64,000 bases of DNA from Rhodospirillaceae bacterium (GTDB taxonomy: Bacteria > Pseudomonadota > Alphaproteobacteria > Dongiales > Dongiaceae): assembly GCA_016712715.1 (NCBI GenBank), contig JADJQM010000002.1:1240001-1304000 (forward strand). Direction: 5' to 3'. Under the pieces are notes generated by a model, which was not told the DNA's origin, made no database searches, and saw nothing but the letters and a program-made list of their open reading frames with translations. Within the stretch, counting starts at the first letter, position 1; each line of letters starts with the position of its first letter. The translations under genes were made by a program, and so were the position numbers. Positions 44,653 to 53,535 of the stretch are shown piece by piece.

Positions 44653-45630
44653 ATGACCGCTCCCATCACCCGCGAGGAAGCCGGGCGGCTGATGCGGCTG
44701 GCCTCCAACGCCGCGGTGGCGGCGGCGCTCCTCATGATCGGCCTCAAATTCTATGCCTATCTCGCGACCGGGTCGGTGAGCCTGCTCTCGACCCTCTTTG
44801 ATTCAGCGCTCGATATCGCGGCCTCACTGGTCAATCTGCTGGCGGTGCGCCATGCCTTGATGCCGGCCGATGCCGAGCATCGCTTCGGCCATGGCAAGGC
44901 GGAACCCTTGGCCGGGTTGATGCAGGTGGCCTTCATCCTCGGCTCCTCGCTGCTGCTGCTGATGGAGGTCTATGACCATTTCGTCCACCCCAAGCCGGTG
45001 ACCAGGCCGGGCGTCGGCATCGCCGTCATGGGCCTGTCGATCGTCATCACCGGTGCGCTCATCCTGCTGCAGCGCCATGTGGTGGCGCGCACCGGCTCGG
45101 TTGCCATCAAGGCCGATTCCGCCCATTACGGCAGCGATTTCCTGGTCAATTTCAGCGTCATCGCGGCGCTGCTCATCTCCTGGAATTTCGGCCTGTGGTG
45201 GACCGATCCGCTGTTCGGTCTTCTCGTCGCCCTCTACATCGCCTACACCGCGATCACGATCGGCCGGCAGAGCTATGACATGCTGATGGACCGCGAGATG
45301 GACGAGGCGGAACGCGCGCGCATCATCGACATCGTGGAAAGCCACCCGCAGGCGGTGAGCCTCCACGACCTCCGCACCCGCCGCGCGGGGCAGGACATGT
45401 TCATCCAGTTCCATCTGGAACTCCCCGACACGATCTCCCTCATCGAAGCGCATCTCATCTCCGACGCGGTCGAAGCCAGCCTCCACGAAGCCTTCCCCAG
45501 CGCCGAGATCATCATCCACCAGGACCCGCATTCCGTGGTCGAGCGCCGGCAGGATCTGCGTGCCAGGATGGATCAGACCAGGCCCGGCCGGAGCGCGCTG
45601 CTGGATGCGGATGCGAAGCGGGGTGTGTGA
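44653..45630 (+). CDS. Cation diffusion facilitator family metal exporter (FieF/YiiP-like)
   Basis: 325 residues, six membrane helices and a cytoplasmic C-terminal domain. Metal-site motifs: STLFDSALDIAAS in TM2 (Asp/Asp), HRFGHGKAEPLAG, and KADSAHYGSDFLVN in TM5 (His/Asp). The C-terminal domain (VSLHDLRTRRAGQDMFIQFHLE; IIHQDPH) matches the dimeric metal-sensing fold of YiiP. It exports Zn, Fe or related divalent ions by proton antiport. Confidence 0.93.
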   Translation: MTAPITREEAGRLMRLASNAAVAAALLMIGLKFYAYLATGSVSLLSTLFDSALDIAASLVNLLAVRHALMPADAEHRFGHGKAEPLAGLMQVAFILGSSLLLLMEVYDHFVHPKPVTRPGVGIAVMGLSIVITGALILLQRHVVARTGSVAIKADSAHYGSDFLVNFSVIAALLISWNFGLWWTDPLFGLLVALYIAYTAITIGRQSYDMLMDREMDEAERARIIDIVESHPQAVSLHDLRTRRAGQDMFIQFHLELPDTISLIEAHLISDAVEASLHEAFPSAEIIIHQDPHSVVERRQDLRARMDQTRPGRSALLDADAKRGV

Positions 45631-45650
45631 GGTGCGCGGTTTGCGAAGCG

Positions 45651-45756
45651 CCCCTCACCCAGACCCTCTCCCCGCAAGCGGGGCGAGGGAGTTCCCGCCG
45701 AGTTTGCTTCTAAGCCCCTCGCCCCATGAAATGGGGAGAGGGGTTGGGGTGAGGGG
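45651..45756. repeat. Inverted-repeat intergenic element (CCCCTCACCC type)
   Basis: Left arm 45651-45673 begins CCCCTCACCCAGACCCTCTC; right arm 45733-45756 is its near-perfect inverted copy (GGGGAGAGGGG...GTGAGGGG). A nested inverted pair (GGGGCGAGG / CCTCGCCCC) lies inside. This motif is a common dispersed repeat of proteobacterial intergenic DNA and can form a long hairpin that may act as a transcription barrier. Confidence 0.75.
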
Positions 45757-45794
45757 GAGCGACTGATGACTGGAAATTCAAGGACGACGAACAG

Positions 45795-46538
45795 ATGACG
45801 AGCGAGACCAGAAAGACCGTGATCCTGACCGGCGCCAGCCGCGGCATCGGCCATGCGACGGTGCAGCGTTTTTCCGCGGAAGGCTGGCGCATCATCACCT
45901 GCTCGCGCGATGCGATCCCCGAAGAATGCAAGCGCGACCCCAACTGGGCGCATCACATCACGGTCGACCTCGCCGAACCCGGCGACGCGCCTCGCTTTGT
46001 GGCCGAAGCCCTCGAGGTGCTGGGCGGCGCCCCGGTCCATGCCCTCATCAACAACGCCGCCATTTCGCCTAAGACCTCGTTCAAGGAGCGCCTCGGCACC
46101 TTGAACGGCGACGTCGCGGCCTGGCGCGAGGTTTATGAGCTCAACCTGTTTGCGCCGTTGCAGCTCGCCAAGGGCTTCGCGACACCGCTGGCGCGGGGCA
46201 AGGGCGCCATCGTCAACATCACCTCGATCGCGGGGCATTCGATCCACCCCTTCGCGGGTGCCGCCTATTCAACCTCGAAGGCAGCCCTCTCCGCGCTCAC
46301 CCGCGAGATGGCGGGCGAGTTCGCGCCCTTGGGCGTCCGCGTGAATGCCGTGGCACCGGGCGAGATCGAGACCGCCATGATCGGCCCGGAATACGAAGCC
46401 CTCATCCCGCGCATCCCGATGGGCCGCATGGGCACACCCGCCGAAGTGGCCGGCGTCGTGTTCCAGCTCTGCGGGCCTGATTTTGCCTATGTGACGGGGA
46501 CCGAGGTGTTTCTCACGGGCGGGCAGCACTTGCTGTGA
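45795..46538 (+). CDS. SDR-family NAD(P)-dependent oxidoreductase
   Basis: 247 residues, classical short-chain dehydrogenase: cofactor motif TGASRGIG (12-19), NNAA about residue 84-87, catalytic Ser in NITSIAGHS and YSTSK (about 156-160). The C-terminus ends TGTEVFLTGGQHLL. Substrate unknown. It is the last high-GC gene before the AT-rich island. Confidence 0.9.
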   Translation: MTSETRKTVILTGASRGIGHATVQRFSAEGWRIITCSRDAIPEECKRDPNWAHHITVDLAEPGDAPRFVAEALEVLGGAPVHALINNAAISPKTSFKERLGTLNGDVAAWREVYELNLFAPLQLAKGFATPLARGKGAIVNITSIAGHSIHPFAGAAYSTSKAALSALTREMAGEFAPLGVRVNAVAPGEIETAMIGPEYEALIPRIPMGRMGTPAEVAGVVFQLCGPDFAYVTGTEVFLTGGQHLL

Positions 46539-46606
46539 ATTAAAAATGATAATATAAAAGATTGCACTTCTGGAAACATGATCCACCAAAAGAATATGGA
46601 ACTCAG

Positions 46607-48655
46607 ATGCCAGATGCTCACTACAGAGTCAGAGTGGAAGGCGATCACTTGCAGAAACTGGCAAGCGCAAAGCCAATACAAGCGGTGTCTGAACTTCTAT
46701 GGAACGCTGTGGATGCTGACGCGACGCGGATCGACCTAGAGATAGAGTCGGACGAGATCGCGATGCGTTCAGTGGTAATCAGCGACAATGGCCACGGCAT
46801 CCCGCACGAAGATGTGGAGGCCCTCTTTGGTCAGCTCGGTGGCTCGTGGAAGGGGCTTCGCAATCGCTCCAAGAAGAAGGGCCGTCTTCTTCACGGTAAA
46901 GAGGGAAAAGGTCGTTTTAAGGCTCTCGCATTGGGACGAGTAGCGGAATGGAACGTCCGATATCTGAGCGACGAAAAACTCCTCGGATACAAAGTAACTC
47001 TGATTAGGGATGATCTTGTAGATGTTCGTGTGACTGAGCCCGAAGAACTAGATGCTGCGCTTGGTACTGGCGTAGAAGTGAGGGTTACAGAACTCGATCG
47101 AACATATCGATCTTTAGAGACCAAGTCCGCAATTCAGTCGCTATCTGAGATTTTCGCGTTGTATTTAACTGACTATTCGGATGTAGGCATCTACGTTGAT
47201 CACCAGCGTCTTGACCCATCAAAGTTGATTGCTAGCCGTGTAAAGTTTGATTTGTCGCCAATAGATGACGGCGGTAAGGTTTATCCCGCCCAGATAGAGG
47301 TCATTGAATGGACATCAGCTTCTGAGCGCTGGTTCTTTTTGTGTGGAGCTGAGGGTTTTCCTTTTCTCCGAGTGACCCCAAAGTTTCACGCGCCAAATTT
47401 TCAGTTCTCTGCATACCTGAAGTCCTCTTACGTCACGACTCTTCAGTCGCAAGGAATTCTCGATTTGGTGGAGATGAACGCGCCGCTTCAAGCCGCGTGC
47501 GATGAGGCCTCTGAGCATATCAAACAACTCTACCGGAGCAGGGAAATAGAAGCGGCTCGATCTGAAGTTGAGCAGTGGAAAGTCGACGAGATTTATCCGT
47601 ATCCAACGGAGCCTAAGACCACAGTCGAAAAAGCCGAACGCCAGGTGTTTGAAATCGTGGCGCTGAACGTCAATAGGCATCTCCAAGATTTTGCGGACCA
47701 AAGCAAGCGCACGAAAGCATTTCAACTCAGAATGCTAAGGCAGGCAATTGAGAGAGGTCCTGACGAACTCCAACACATTCTCACCGAGGTATTGGAGCTG
47801 CCGGAGAAAACTCAGAAGGAGTTGTCGAAGTTACTAGAGGAAGCTAATCTCGCGAATGTAATAAGTGCCTCAAAATTAGTTGCCGACCGCCTAAAGTTCA
47901 TTCGTGGCCTTGAAGCACTTTTATTTGATCCTGAGAGCAAAAAACTGCTGAAGGAACGAAGCCAGCTTCACCAGATGATTGCAGACAACAACACGTGGAT
48001 TTTCGGTGAGGAGTTTAACCTCACCGTAAGTGATCAATCGCTGACTGAGGTTTTGCGGAAGCACAGAAGGCTGCTTGGCGAAGATATAGTAATTGACAGG
48101 CCGGTAAGGCGGATAGACGGCAAAGTCGGCATCGTTGATCTAATGCTGTCGAAATCAGTACCACAAAACCATGCCGAAGACCGAGAGCATCTTGTCGTGG
48201 AGTTAAAGAGGCCATCTGTGAAGATAGGGGCCGAAGAAATTACGCAGATTAAGAGCTATGCTTACGCCGTAGCCGATGACGAAAGATTTCGCCACTTGCA
48301 TACGCGTTGGAGCTTCTGGGTTGTCTCCAACGATTTGGATGGTTTTGCCAGAGCGGAGACACGCCAGAAGGGTAAGCCTCGAGGGCAAATTTTTCAGGCC
48401 GAGGACGGAAATATAGAAGTATGGGTAAAGTCATGGTCGGAAATCATAGCGGAATGCCAATCCCGCCTGCGATTCGTGCAAGATCATCTTCAGGCGAACG
48501 TCGATAAGAAAAGTGCCCTTAGCTATCTCAAGAAAACTTATGAGAAGTATCTTAGTGGTGTGGCGGAGATAAACTCGGATAATGAAGGCGCACACGAAGA
48601 ATCGGCAAATGCAGACGCTGATTTAGTTTCTGAAGGAGCGCAGTCTGCTGAGTGA
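46607..48655 (+). CDS. GHKL ATPase fused to PD-(D/E)XK nuclease-like domain, putative defence protein
   Basis: About 682 residues. The N-terminal GHKL (Hsp90/MutL-type) ATP site is complete: N-box ELLWNAVDADA (about 29-39), G1 ISDNGHGI (58-65), G2 GKEGKGRFKALALG (97-110). A helical middle region (about 310-450) follows. The C-terminus has NNTWIFGEEF, then VGIVDLML and VVELKRP with Gln in EEITQIKSYA, the D-ExK-Q layout of PD-(D/E)XK nucleases such as Shedu/DUF4263. Codons are AT-rich (ATA, TTA, AGA) unlike the neighbours, indicating transfer. ATG 46607 is preferred to TTG 46562. A DUF3800 gene follows. Confidence 0.75.
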   Translation: MPDAHYRVRVEGDHLQKLASAKPIQAVSELLWNAVDADATRIDLEIESDEIAMRSVVISDNGHGIPHEDVEALFGQLGGSWKGLRNRSKKKGRLLHGKEGKGRFKALALGRVAEWNVRYLSDEKLLGYKVTLIRDDLVDVRVTEPEELDAALGTGVEVRVTELDRTYRSLETKSAIQSLSEIFALYLTDYSDVGIYVDHQRLDPSKLIASRVKFDLSPIDDGGKVYPAQIEVIEWTSASERWFFLCGAEGFPFLRVTPKFHAPNFQFSAYLKSSYVTTLQSQGILDLVEMNAPLQAACDEASEHIKQLYRSREIEAARSEVEQWKVDEIYPYPTEPKTTVEKAERQVFEIVALNVNRHLQDFADQSKRTKAFQLRMLRQAIERGPDELQHILTEVLELPEKTQKELSKLLEEANLANVISASKLVADRLKFIRGLEALLFDPESKKLLKERSQLHQMIADNNTWIFGEEFNLTVSDQSLTEVLRKHRRLLGEDIVIDRPVRRIDGKVGIVDLMLSKSVPQNHAEDREHLVVELKRPSVKIGAEEITQIKSYAYAVADDERFRHLHTRWSFWVVSNDLDGFARAETRQKGKPRGQIFQAEDGNIEVWVKSWSEIIAECQSRLRFVQDHLQANVDKKSALSYLKKTYEKYLSGVAEINSDNEGAHEESANADADLVSEGAQSAE

Positions 48656-48991
48656 CTTGCGTGAAACTTTAGGTTCAGCTTGTGTTTCTCGCAGGAGGGG
48701 CCGCAGTTCCATTGCCCTTGGGTCGAGTGTTCGGCCCTGCGCATGAAGTTCTGCCGCAAGAACTTGCGTCATTTGCTTTCCCGACGCTGTTTTAAGAAAC
48801 GGGGTGCATTTGGCGCAATGGGTGGTCTCAGCCGCTAAGGGAGCTGATATCAGGCTGTGCGCCCTCGCTTCTCGTAGTCCGCATTAGCTTGATGGAAGAA
48901 GCACGCTCAACGTCGAAGACTCGTGCCCAACAGGAAATCTGTTCTAGCCAGATCACATGGGAACTTTTCGAGAAAGACATCGGGGGTCGTT
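48656..48991. other. Gap between the GHKL and DUF3800 genes
   Basis: About 336 bases with no open frame I can support on either strand; a 73-codon minus-strand frame largely overlaps the end of the GHKL gene. Composition is intermediate. It could hold a small RNA or the promoter of the DUF3800 gene, but no clear -35/-10 pair or terminator hairpin is evident. Confidence 0.45.
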
Positions 48992-50194
48992 GTGGGAGAG
49001 TCTAAACGGAAACTTTATGCTTTCGTTGATGAGACAGGAAACACCGGACACAATTTGTTCGATGAAGGGCAGCCCGACTTCTTTACCGCCGCGCTTGTTA
49101 CCAAAGGAGATTTCGATACTCGTTTCGGCGATTCCATTGCATCAATAGCGCGATCGATCGGGACTGACAGCTTGCATGCGCGGAAGTTGGGTGTTGGAAG
49201 GTTGGAGAAGATCGCGCCTTCTCTGCTAAAGGTTCTTATTAAGGCAAACGCTAGTTTCTTCGTTTCAAGAGTAGAAAAGAGGTATCTGCTTGCAACAAAG
49301 CTATTCGACTCACTATTTGACTCTGGAGAAAATGCGGGAGTCGCGTGGCATCACTACAATGTGAGACCACTCCGCCTAACTCTCGCGTTTAAAATGGCTT
49401 TTCTTGTGGACGAGCAAACGGCAAGACTCTTTTGGGAATGCGTGGTCGGTCAAAAAAGAAACGAGATTGTTCGCAAGCTGCCCACCATCTGCGATCGGCT
49501 AATCGAGAATATACTCAGATTGCCGGATAAGCGCTCACAAGAAGTACTCAAGGAAGGATTGGAATGGGCTCGTGATCACCCCGATTCGATTCAGTTGAAT
49601 GTAGATCAGGAAGCCAGTCGCCATACGCACTTTCCAAATCTTGTTGCCTTCACCAACTTGTTGGATGGCTTGGATACATTTTCGAAAGATCGCAAAACAT
49701 CTGTCGCCAGAATCACACATGACGAACAGAGTGAATTTGAGCGGACTCTTGCAGCATGCCACAAGATGTTCACCAATGCTCCTGCGGACGAAATTTCTTG
49801 GGCAGGTGAAAAGTACTCGCTTCAAAAGGTCGCTGGAAGCACATTTGAAGTTAAGCAAGATTCGAATAGCGCGGGCATCCAAATCTCGGATGTAGTGCTC
49901 TGGCTTTATTCTCAGTTTCATAAAAACCGCCCTCTTCCCGAGGGCTGTCAGTCGATCATTATGTATGTGATGGCGAATGGATGGGAAAACGACTTCTCAT
50001 TTTCTGGCGTTGAACGCATGTTGATTCAAAGTTACGGCAAGGTATTTGCGGAACCTCTTACTCCCGAACAATTGACTGCAGCACAAGACTTGCTCGGTAA
50101 ATTTGAAGAGGCAAAAACAGCGTCGATGCAGCAGTATGAGCGAGATCAGCTACCGCCGTTTATGCGCAGCACCTCGTCAAGATCAGTTGAGTAG
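48992..50194 (+). CDS. DUF3800 domain protein
   Basis: About 400 residues. Begins with the DUF3800 signature KLYAFVDETGNTG, has SLHARKL and ends the domain with NSAGIQISDVVLWLYSQF (the usual Q-x-x-D end motif), consistent with a predicted RNase H-like fold with acidic active site. DUF3800 genes are frequent in defence islands. Codon use is AT-rich like the GHKL gene, so both probably arrived together. GTG 48992 follows GGGGG at six bases and gives the usual short N-terminus; GTG 48923 is the longer alternative. Confidence 0.78.
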   Translation: MGESKRKLYAFVDETGNTGHNLFDEGQPDFFTAALVTKGDFDTRFGDSIASIARSIGTDSLHARKLGVGRLEKIAPSLLKVLIKANASFFVSRVEKRYLLATKLFDSLFDSGENAGVAWHHYNVRPLRLTLAFKMAFLVDEQTARLFWECVVGQKRNEIVRKLPTICDRLIENILRLPDKRSQEVLKEGLEWARDHPDSIQLNVDQEASRHTHFPNLVAFTNLLDGLDTFSKDRKTSVARITHDEQSEFERTLAACHKMFTNAPADEISWAGEKYSLQKVAGSTFEVKQDSNSAGIQISDVVLWLYSQFHKNRPLPEGCQSIIMYVMANGWENDFSFSGVERMLIQSYGKVFAEPLTPEQLTAAQDLLGKFEEAKTASMQQYERDQLPPFMRSTSSRSVE

Positions 50195-50222
50195 CTCACA
50201 TTACTTGCGGTAATCTGCCTTC

Positions 50223-50867
50223 ATGATCCTCGTCGGCCAATATGATTCCCCCTATGTCCGCCGCGTGGCCGTTTCGCTGCGGTTACTCAGCTTCGACTAC
50301 ACGCACGACACGCGTTCGGTGTTCGGCGACTTTGATGACATGCGCAGGACCAATCCGCTGGGGCGGATTCCCTCGCTCATCCTCGATGATGGCGAGGTGC
50401 TCATTGATTCCGGCGCCATCCTGGATTGGCTCGATGAAACGGTGGGACCGGCGCGGGCGTTGATCCCCACTTCCGGACTTGCGCGGCGGCGGTGCCTGCA
50501 ACTTCTGGCGCTTAGCTGTGGCGCCAGCGACAAGGCGGGGGCCAGCAATTATGAGCGGCTCATCCGGCCGCAACAATATCGCTGGCCGGAGTGGATCGCA
50601 CGCCTGCGCATTCAGGCCAAGGGCGCCATCGCGGCGCTGGCGGCGGTGGACTGGCCGGATATCTCCGGCGGCGCCAGGCTGACCCAAGCGGAGATCACCA
50701 CCGCCTGCCTGTGGCGCTATCTTGAGATGACTGATCCCGAGCTGTTGCTCGATCCGCAATCGGGCGAGAGGTACAGACACCTCGTAGCCCTCTCCGCGCA
50801 ATGCGAGAGGCTACCGGCCTTCGCCGCCACCTATCCGCCCGACGTGGTCTATCCCCTGAGCGATTGA
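50223..50867 (+). CDS. Glutathione S-transferase family protein
   Basis: 214 residues. Thioredoxin-like N-terminal domain (ILVGQYDSPYVRRVAVSL; the cis-Pro segment GRIPSLILDDGEVLIDSGAI) and an alpha-helical C-terminal domain. The Ser in YDSPYVRR is the likely catalytic residue. It returns to the high-GC codon bias. The stop codon lies within the first unit of a 16-bp tandem repeat. Confidence 0.9.
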   Translation: MILVGQYDSPYVRRVAVSLRLLSFDYTHDTRSVFGDFDDMRRTNPLGRIPSLILDDGEVLIDSGAILDWLDETVGPARALIPTSGLARRRCLQLLALSCGASDKAGASNYERLIRPQQYRWPEWIARLRIQAKGAIAALAAVDWPDISGGARLTQAEITTACLWRYLEMTDPELLLDPQSGERYRHLVALSAQCERLPAFAATYPPDVVYPLSD

Positions 50868-50905
50868 CCTTTTGAGCGATTGACCTTTTGAGCGATTGAC
50901 CTGCC
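50858..50905. repeat. 16-bp tandem repeat at the GST stop codon
   Basis: gagcgattgacctttt occurs at 50858-50873 and 50874-50889; a third unit (50890-50905) matches its first 13 bases (gagcgattgacct) and then runs into the IS left end. Each unit carries a TGA that can end the GST frame. Confidence 0.9.
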
Positions 50906-52163
50906 ACTGAAGCGTCATCCAGTCGCTTTTAGAGTCTCGCTGTTTGATACGCCGTGTGGCGCGGTGGTAGCAAGGGGCTCTGGCGCGGAGCTTTCAGTGC
51001 GCGCAGCGTCAGGGCCTTGCGGCTTTCAGGATGGCGGCGTAGGCCACCGGAGTTCGGTAGTTGAGCGCGGAATGTGGTCGCGCTGTGTTGTAATCTTCAG
51101 CCCACCTGGCAATGACCGACCTGGCGTGATCGAGGCCGCGGAACAGGGTCTCGTTCAGCAGCTCGTCGCGCATCCGGCCGTTGAAGCTCTCGACAAAGCC
51201 GTTCTGCATCGGCTTTCCTGGTGTGATGTAGTGCCATTCGACAGCGTGATCCTTGGCCCAGGCGAAGATGGCATTCGAGGTCAGCTCGGTGCCATTGTCC
51301 GATACGATCATGCCGGGCTTGCCACGTCGGGTGATGAGCGCTGTCAGTTCCCGCGCCACGCGCTGTCCGAGATCGACGTGTCGGGGATGGCAGCCAGGCA
51401 CTCCCGGGTCACATCATCAACCACGTTGAGGATGCGGAAGCGGCGGCCGTTCGCCATCTGGTCATGAACGAAATCCAGCGACCAGCGGGCGTTGACTCTG
51501 GCCTCGACCAGGATCGGCGCCCGAATGCCGACAGCGCGCCGCCGGGCACGGCGCTTGCGCACGGTCAGACCCTCCTCGCGATAGAGGCGGTAGATCCGGT
51601 TGATGCCGGATGCCTCGCCCTCCTGGCGCAGCAGGATGAACAGGCGCCGATAGCCGAAGCGGCGGCGCTCATTGGCCAAATCCCGCAACCTGGCCCGAAG
51701 GGCTGGTTCTGGCGGTCGCCTCTAGCAATAGCGGATCATCTTGCGATCGGCGGCTATGACGGAACAGGCCCGGCGCTCGCTTATCTGAAACCGACCCTTC
51801 AGAAAAAGCGACAGCCTCACGCTTGGCGGCGGGCCTTACCATTTTTGCCAGAAGCTCCCGCAGCGCCGACGCGTCCAGCATGCTATCGGCCAGCAGTCGC
51901 TTCAGCTTGCCGTTCTCGTCCTCCAGGGCCCGCAGCCGCTTGGCCTCAGAAACATCCAGCCCGCCAAACTTGGCCTTCCAGTTGTAGAGCGTCGCCTCCG
52001 ATACCCCGTGCTTGCGGGCCAGATCCGCCGTCTTCGCCCCGCCTCATGTTCCCGCAGCACCGCGATAATCTGCTCTTCCGTAAACCGCCTCTTCTTCATC
52101 GTCTGTCTCCATTGCTGGGCCAGACTCTAATCCGTTTTGGAGGAATTCTTCAGTGGCAGGTCA
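50897..52163 (-). mobile_element. Decayed IS3-family insertion sequence
   Basis: 1267 bp bounded by perfect 16-bp terminal inverted repeats TGACCTGCCACTGAAG (50897-50912; reverse complement 52148-52163); a further TTAGAGTCT is shared just inside both ends. The interior encodes an IS3-type transposase on the minus strand with several inactivating lesions. No target-site duplication is visible (left flank gcgat, right flank gaggg), so the insertion is old or rearranged. Confidence 0.88.
51009..52099 (-). pseudogene. IS3-family transposase, multiply disrupted
   Basis: Fragments in order: OrfA helix-turn-helix start (MKKRRFTEEQIIAVLREHEAG), leucine-zipper part (LDASALRELLAKM), and OrfB DDE domain (RWSLDFVHDQMANG; MIVSDNGTELTS; WHYITPGKPMQNGFVESFNG). 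Frames are broken at about 52037-52040 (a C missing), 51803-51807 (an A extra) and 51367-51369 (a base missing), and an in-frame TAG lies at 51722-51724. The normal programmed OrfA/OrfB shift cannot account for four lesions, so it is inactive. Confidence 0.88.
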
Positions 52164-52206
52164 GAGGGTCGATCCCCCGCCTGGCGCGCCTGCTTCCGCG
52201 GGCTTC

Positions 52207-52377
52207 TTAGACGTGACCGGCGCCAAGGATGCCGAGCAGCCACAGCACGACGAGAACGACGAGGATGAGGCCCAGCACGCCGCCGAGGCCGCGGCCGCCG
52301 AAATTGCGATGGGCGTAATAGCCACCGCCGCCGCCGAACAGAATGATCAGGATTATGACAATAAGTATCGTGCTCAT
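52207..52377 (-). CDS. DUF3309 family small membrane protein
   Basis: 56 residues: MSTILIVIILIILFGGGGGYY, a short polar stretch with HRNFGGRGLGG, then a second hydrophobic helix (LGLILVVLVVLWLLGILG). This two-helix, Gly-rich form matches DUF3309, short proteins common in Alpha- and Betaproteobacteria. Function unknown. Confidence 0.8.
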   Translation of the reverse strand: MSTILIVIILIILFGGGGGYYAHRNFGGRGLGGVLGLILVVLVVLWLLGILGAGHV

Positions 52378-52603
52378 GATGGGGTGCCCCTGCGTGAATG
52401 AGTGCCGGCACGGCCGGCATGCAAGCTGGATAACTGTGCTTTGCGGGGAAAGTTCCCACCCAGTCCCGGCGCGCCGGTTTATTGCGCCACCGCCGCAACC
52501 CAGGGGCGCGGCCGACGTTGGGGTCATGCGCAATCCCGCAGCCGCAGGGCCAAACCGCTATGTCAGCGACCGCCTGGGCCGGGCAAAGGTCAAGGAGACC
52601 CAC

Positions 52604-52825
52604 ATGAACGACACCACCAGAAGCAGCAATAACGGGCTCTACTTCATCGTCGGCGGCCTTGTGGTCGCGGCCGCTCTCGCCTTCTTCGCCTATCAGAACG
52701 GCTATATCGGCAGCGGCTCCAGTGCCGGCAGCACCAGCAGCAGCACGACGACCGAGCAGACCACGACGGCGCCGGCCACCGGCAACACCACGACCACCAC
52801 GACCAAAGAGACCGTGACGCCCTAA
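52604..52825 (+). CDS. Small single-pass membrane protein with Thr/Ser-rich tail
   Basis: 73 residues: short polar N-terminus, one membrane helix (LYFIVGGLVVAAALAFFAY), then a Ser/Thr/Gly low-complexity tail (TTTEQTTTAPATG). AAGGAG sits eight bases before ATG 52604. No family function known. It lies head-to-head with the DUF3309 gene. Confidence 0.65.
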   Translation: MNDTTRSSNNGLYFIVGGLVVAAALAFFAYQNGYIGSGSSAGSTSSSTTTEQTTTAPATGNTTTTTTKETVTP

Positions 52826-52840
52826 CGCCTCACCACCGCG

Positions 52841-53452
52841 TCACCGTTCTGCCAGAGCCAGCTTCGCCCCCAGCGCCACGAAGGCGGCGGCGAAGCTGCG
52901 CCGCAACCAGGCCAGCACGCGCGGGCGCTGGATGACATGGTCCCGCATCGCCGCGGCCATGACGCCGTAGAGCGCGAACACGACGAAGGTCATCGCCATG
53001 AACACGCCGGACAGCTCCAGCATGGTTGCCAGCGGCTGCGTTTCGCCCGCGTCGATGAATTGCGGCAGGAAGGCCAGGAAGAAGATCGAGAGCTTGGGGT
53101 TGAGGATGTTGACGAGGATCGCCGTCACCGTCACCTGGAGGGCCGAGCGCGCGCCGAGTTCCGTTTCGATGCGCAGCGTGCCGCGCTCGCGCCAGGTCAT
53201 CCAGGCCATGTAGAGGAGATAGGCGACACCGAGATATTTGAAGAGTTCGAAGGCCAGGGCGCTGGTGTGGAGGAGGGCGGCCAAGCCCAGGATCGCCGCG
53301 GCGAGATGCGGCACGATGCCCAGGGTGCAGCCGAACGCCGCCACGATGCTGGCGCGCCGCCCGCGGGTGAGGCCCGCCGCCAGCGTGTAGAGAACGCCGG
53401 TGCCGGGCGAGGCCACGATGATGAGGCAGGTGAGGAGGAATTCCGGCGACAT
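52841..53452 (-). CDS. LysE-family amino-acid exporter (RhtB-like)
   Basis: 203 residues, six membrane segments. The family start is clear: SPGTGVLYTLAAGLTRGRRASIVAAFGCTLG (residues 15-45), as is NPKLSIFFLAFLPQFI in the middle. It exports an amino acid or related small molecule. It converges with the small membrane protein gene ending at 52825. Confidence 0.92.
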   Translation of the reverse strand: MSPEFLLTCLIIVASPGTGVLYTLAAGLTRGRRASIVAAFGCTLGIVPHLAAAILGLAALLHTSALAFELFKYLGVAYLLYMAWMTWRERGTLRIETELGARSALQVTVTAILVNILNPKLSIFFLAFLPQFIDAGETQPLATMLELSGVFMAMTFVVFALYGVMAAAMRDHVIQRPRVLAWLRRSFAAAFVALGAKLALAER

Positions 53453-53535
53453 CGCTGGACTCCGGCTGTTGGCGGAAATGGTCCGGAACTGTGGCGTTCT
53501 CCCGCGGCGCTGGCAAGAGCGATGGCGGCGCAGGT

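Noticed and set aside
45651..45756. Inverted repeat between the cation-efflux and SDR genes as a novel element
   Set aside because: The CCCCTCACCC/CTCTCCCC motif is a widespread dispersed intergenic repeat in Proteobacteria.
48538..48759. 73-codon minus-strand frame between the GHKL and DUF3800 genes
   Set aside because: It overlaps the 3' end of the GHKL gene, and its C-terminal half is the antisense of that gene.
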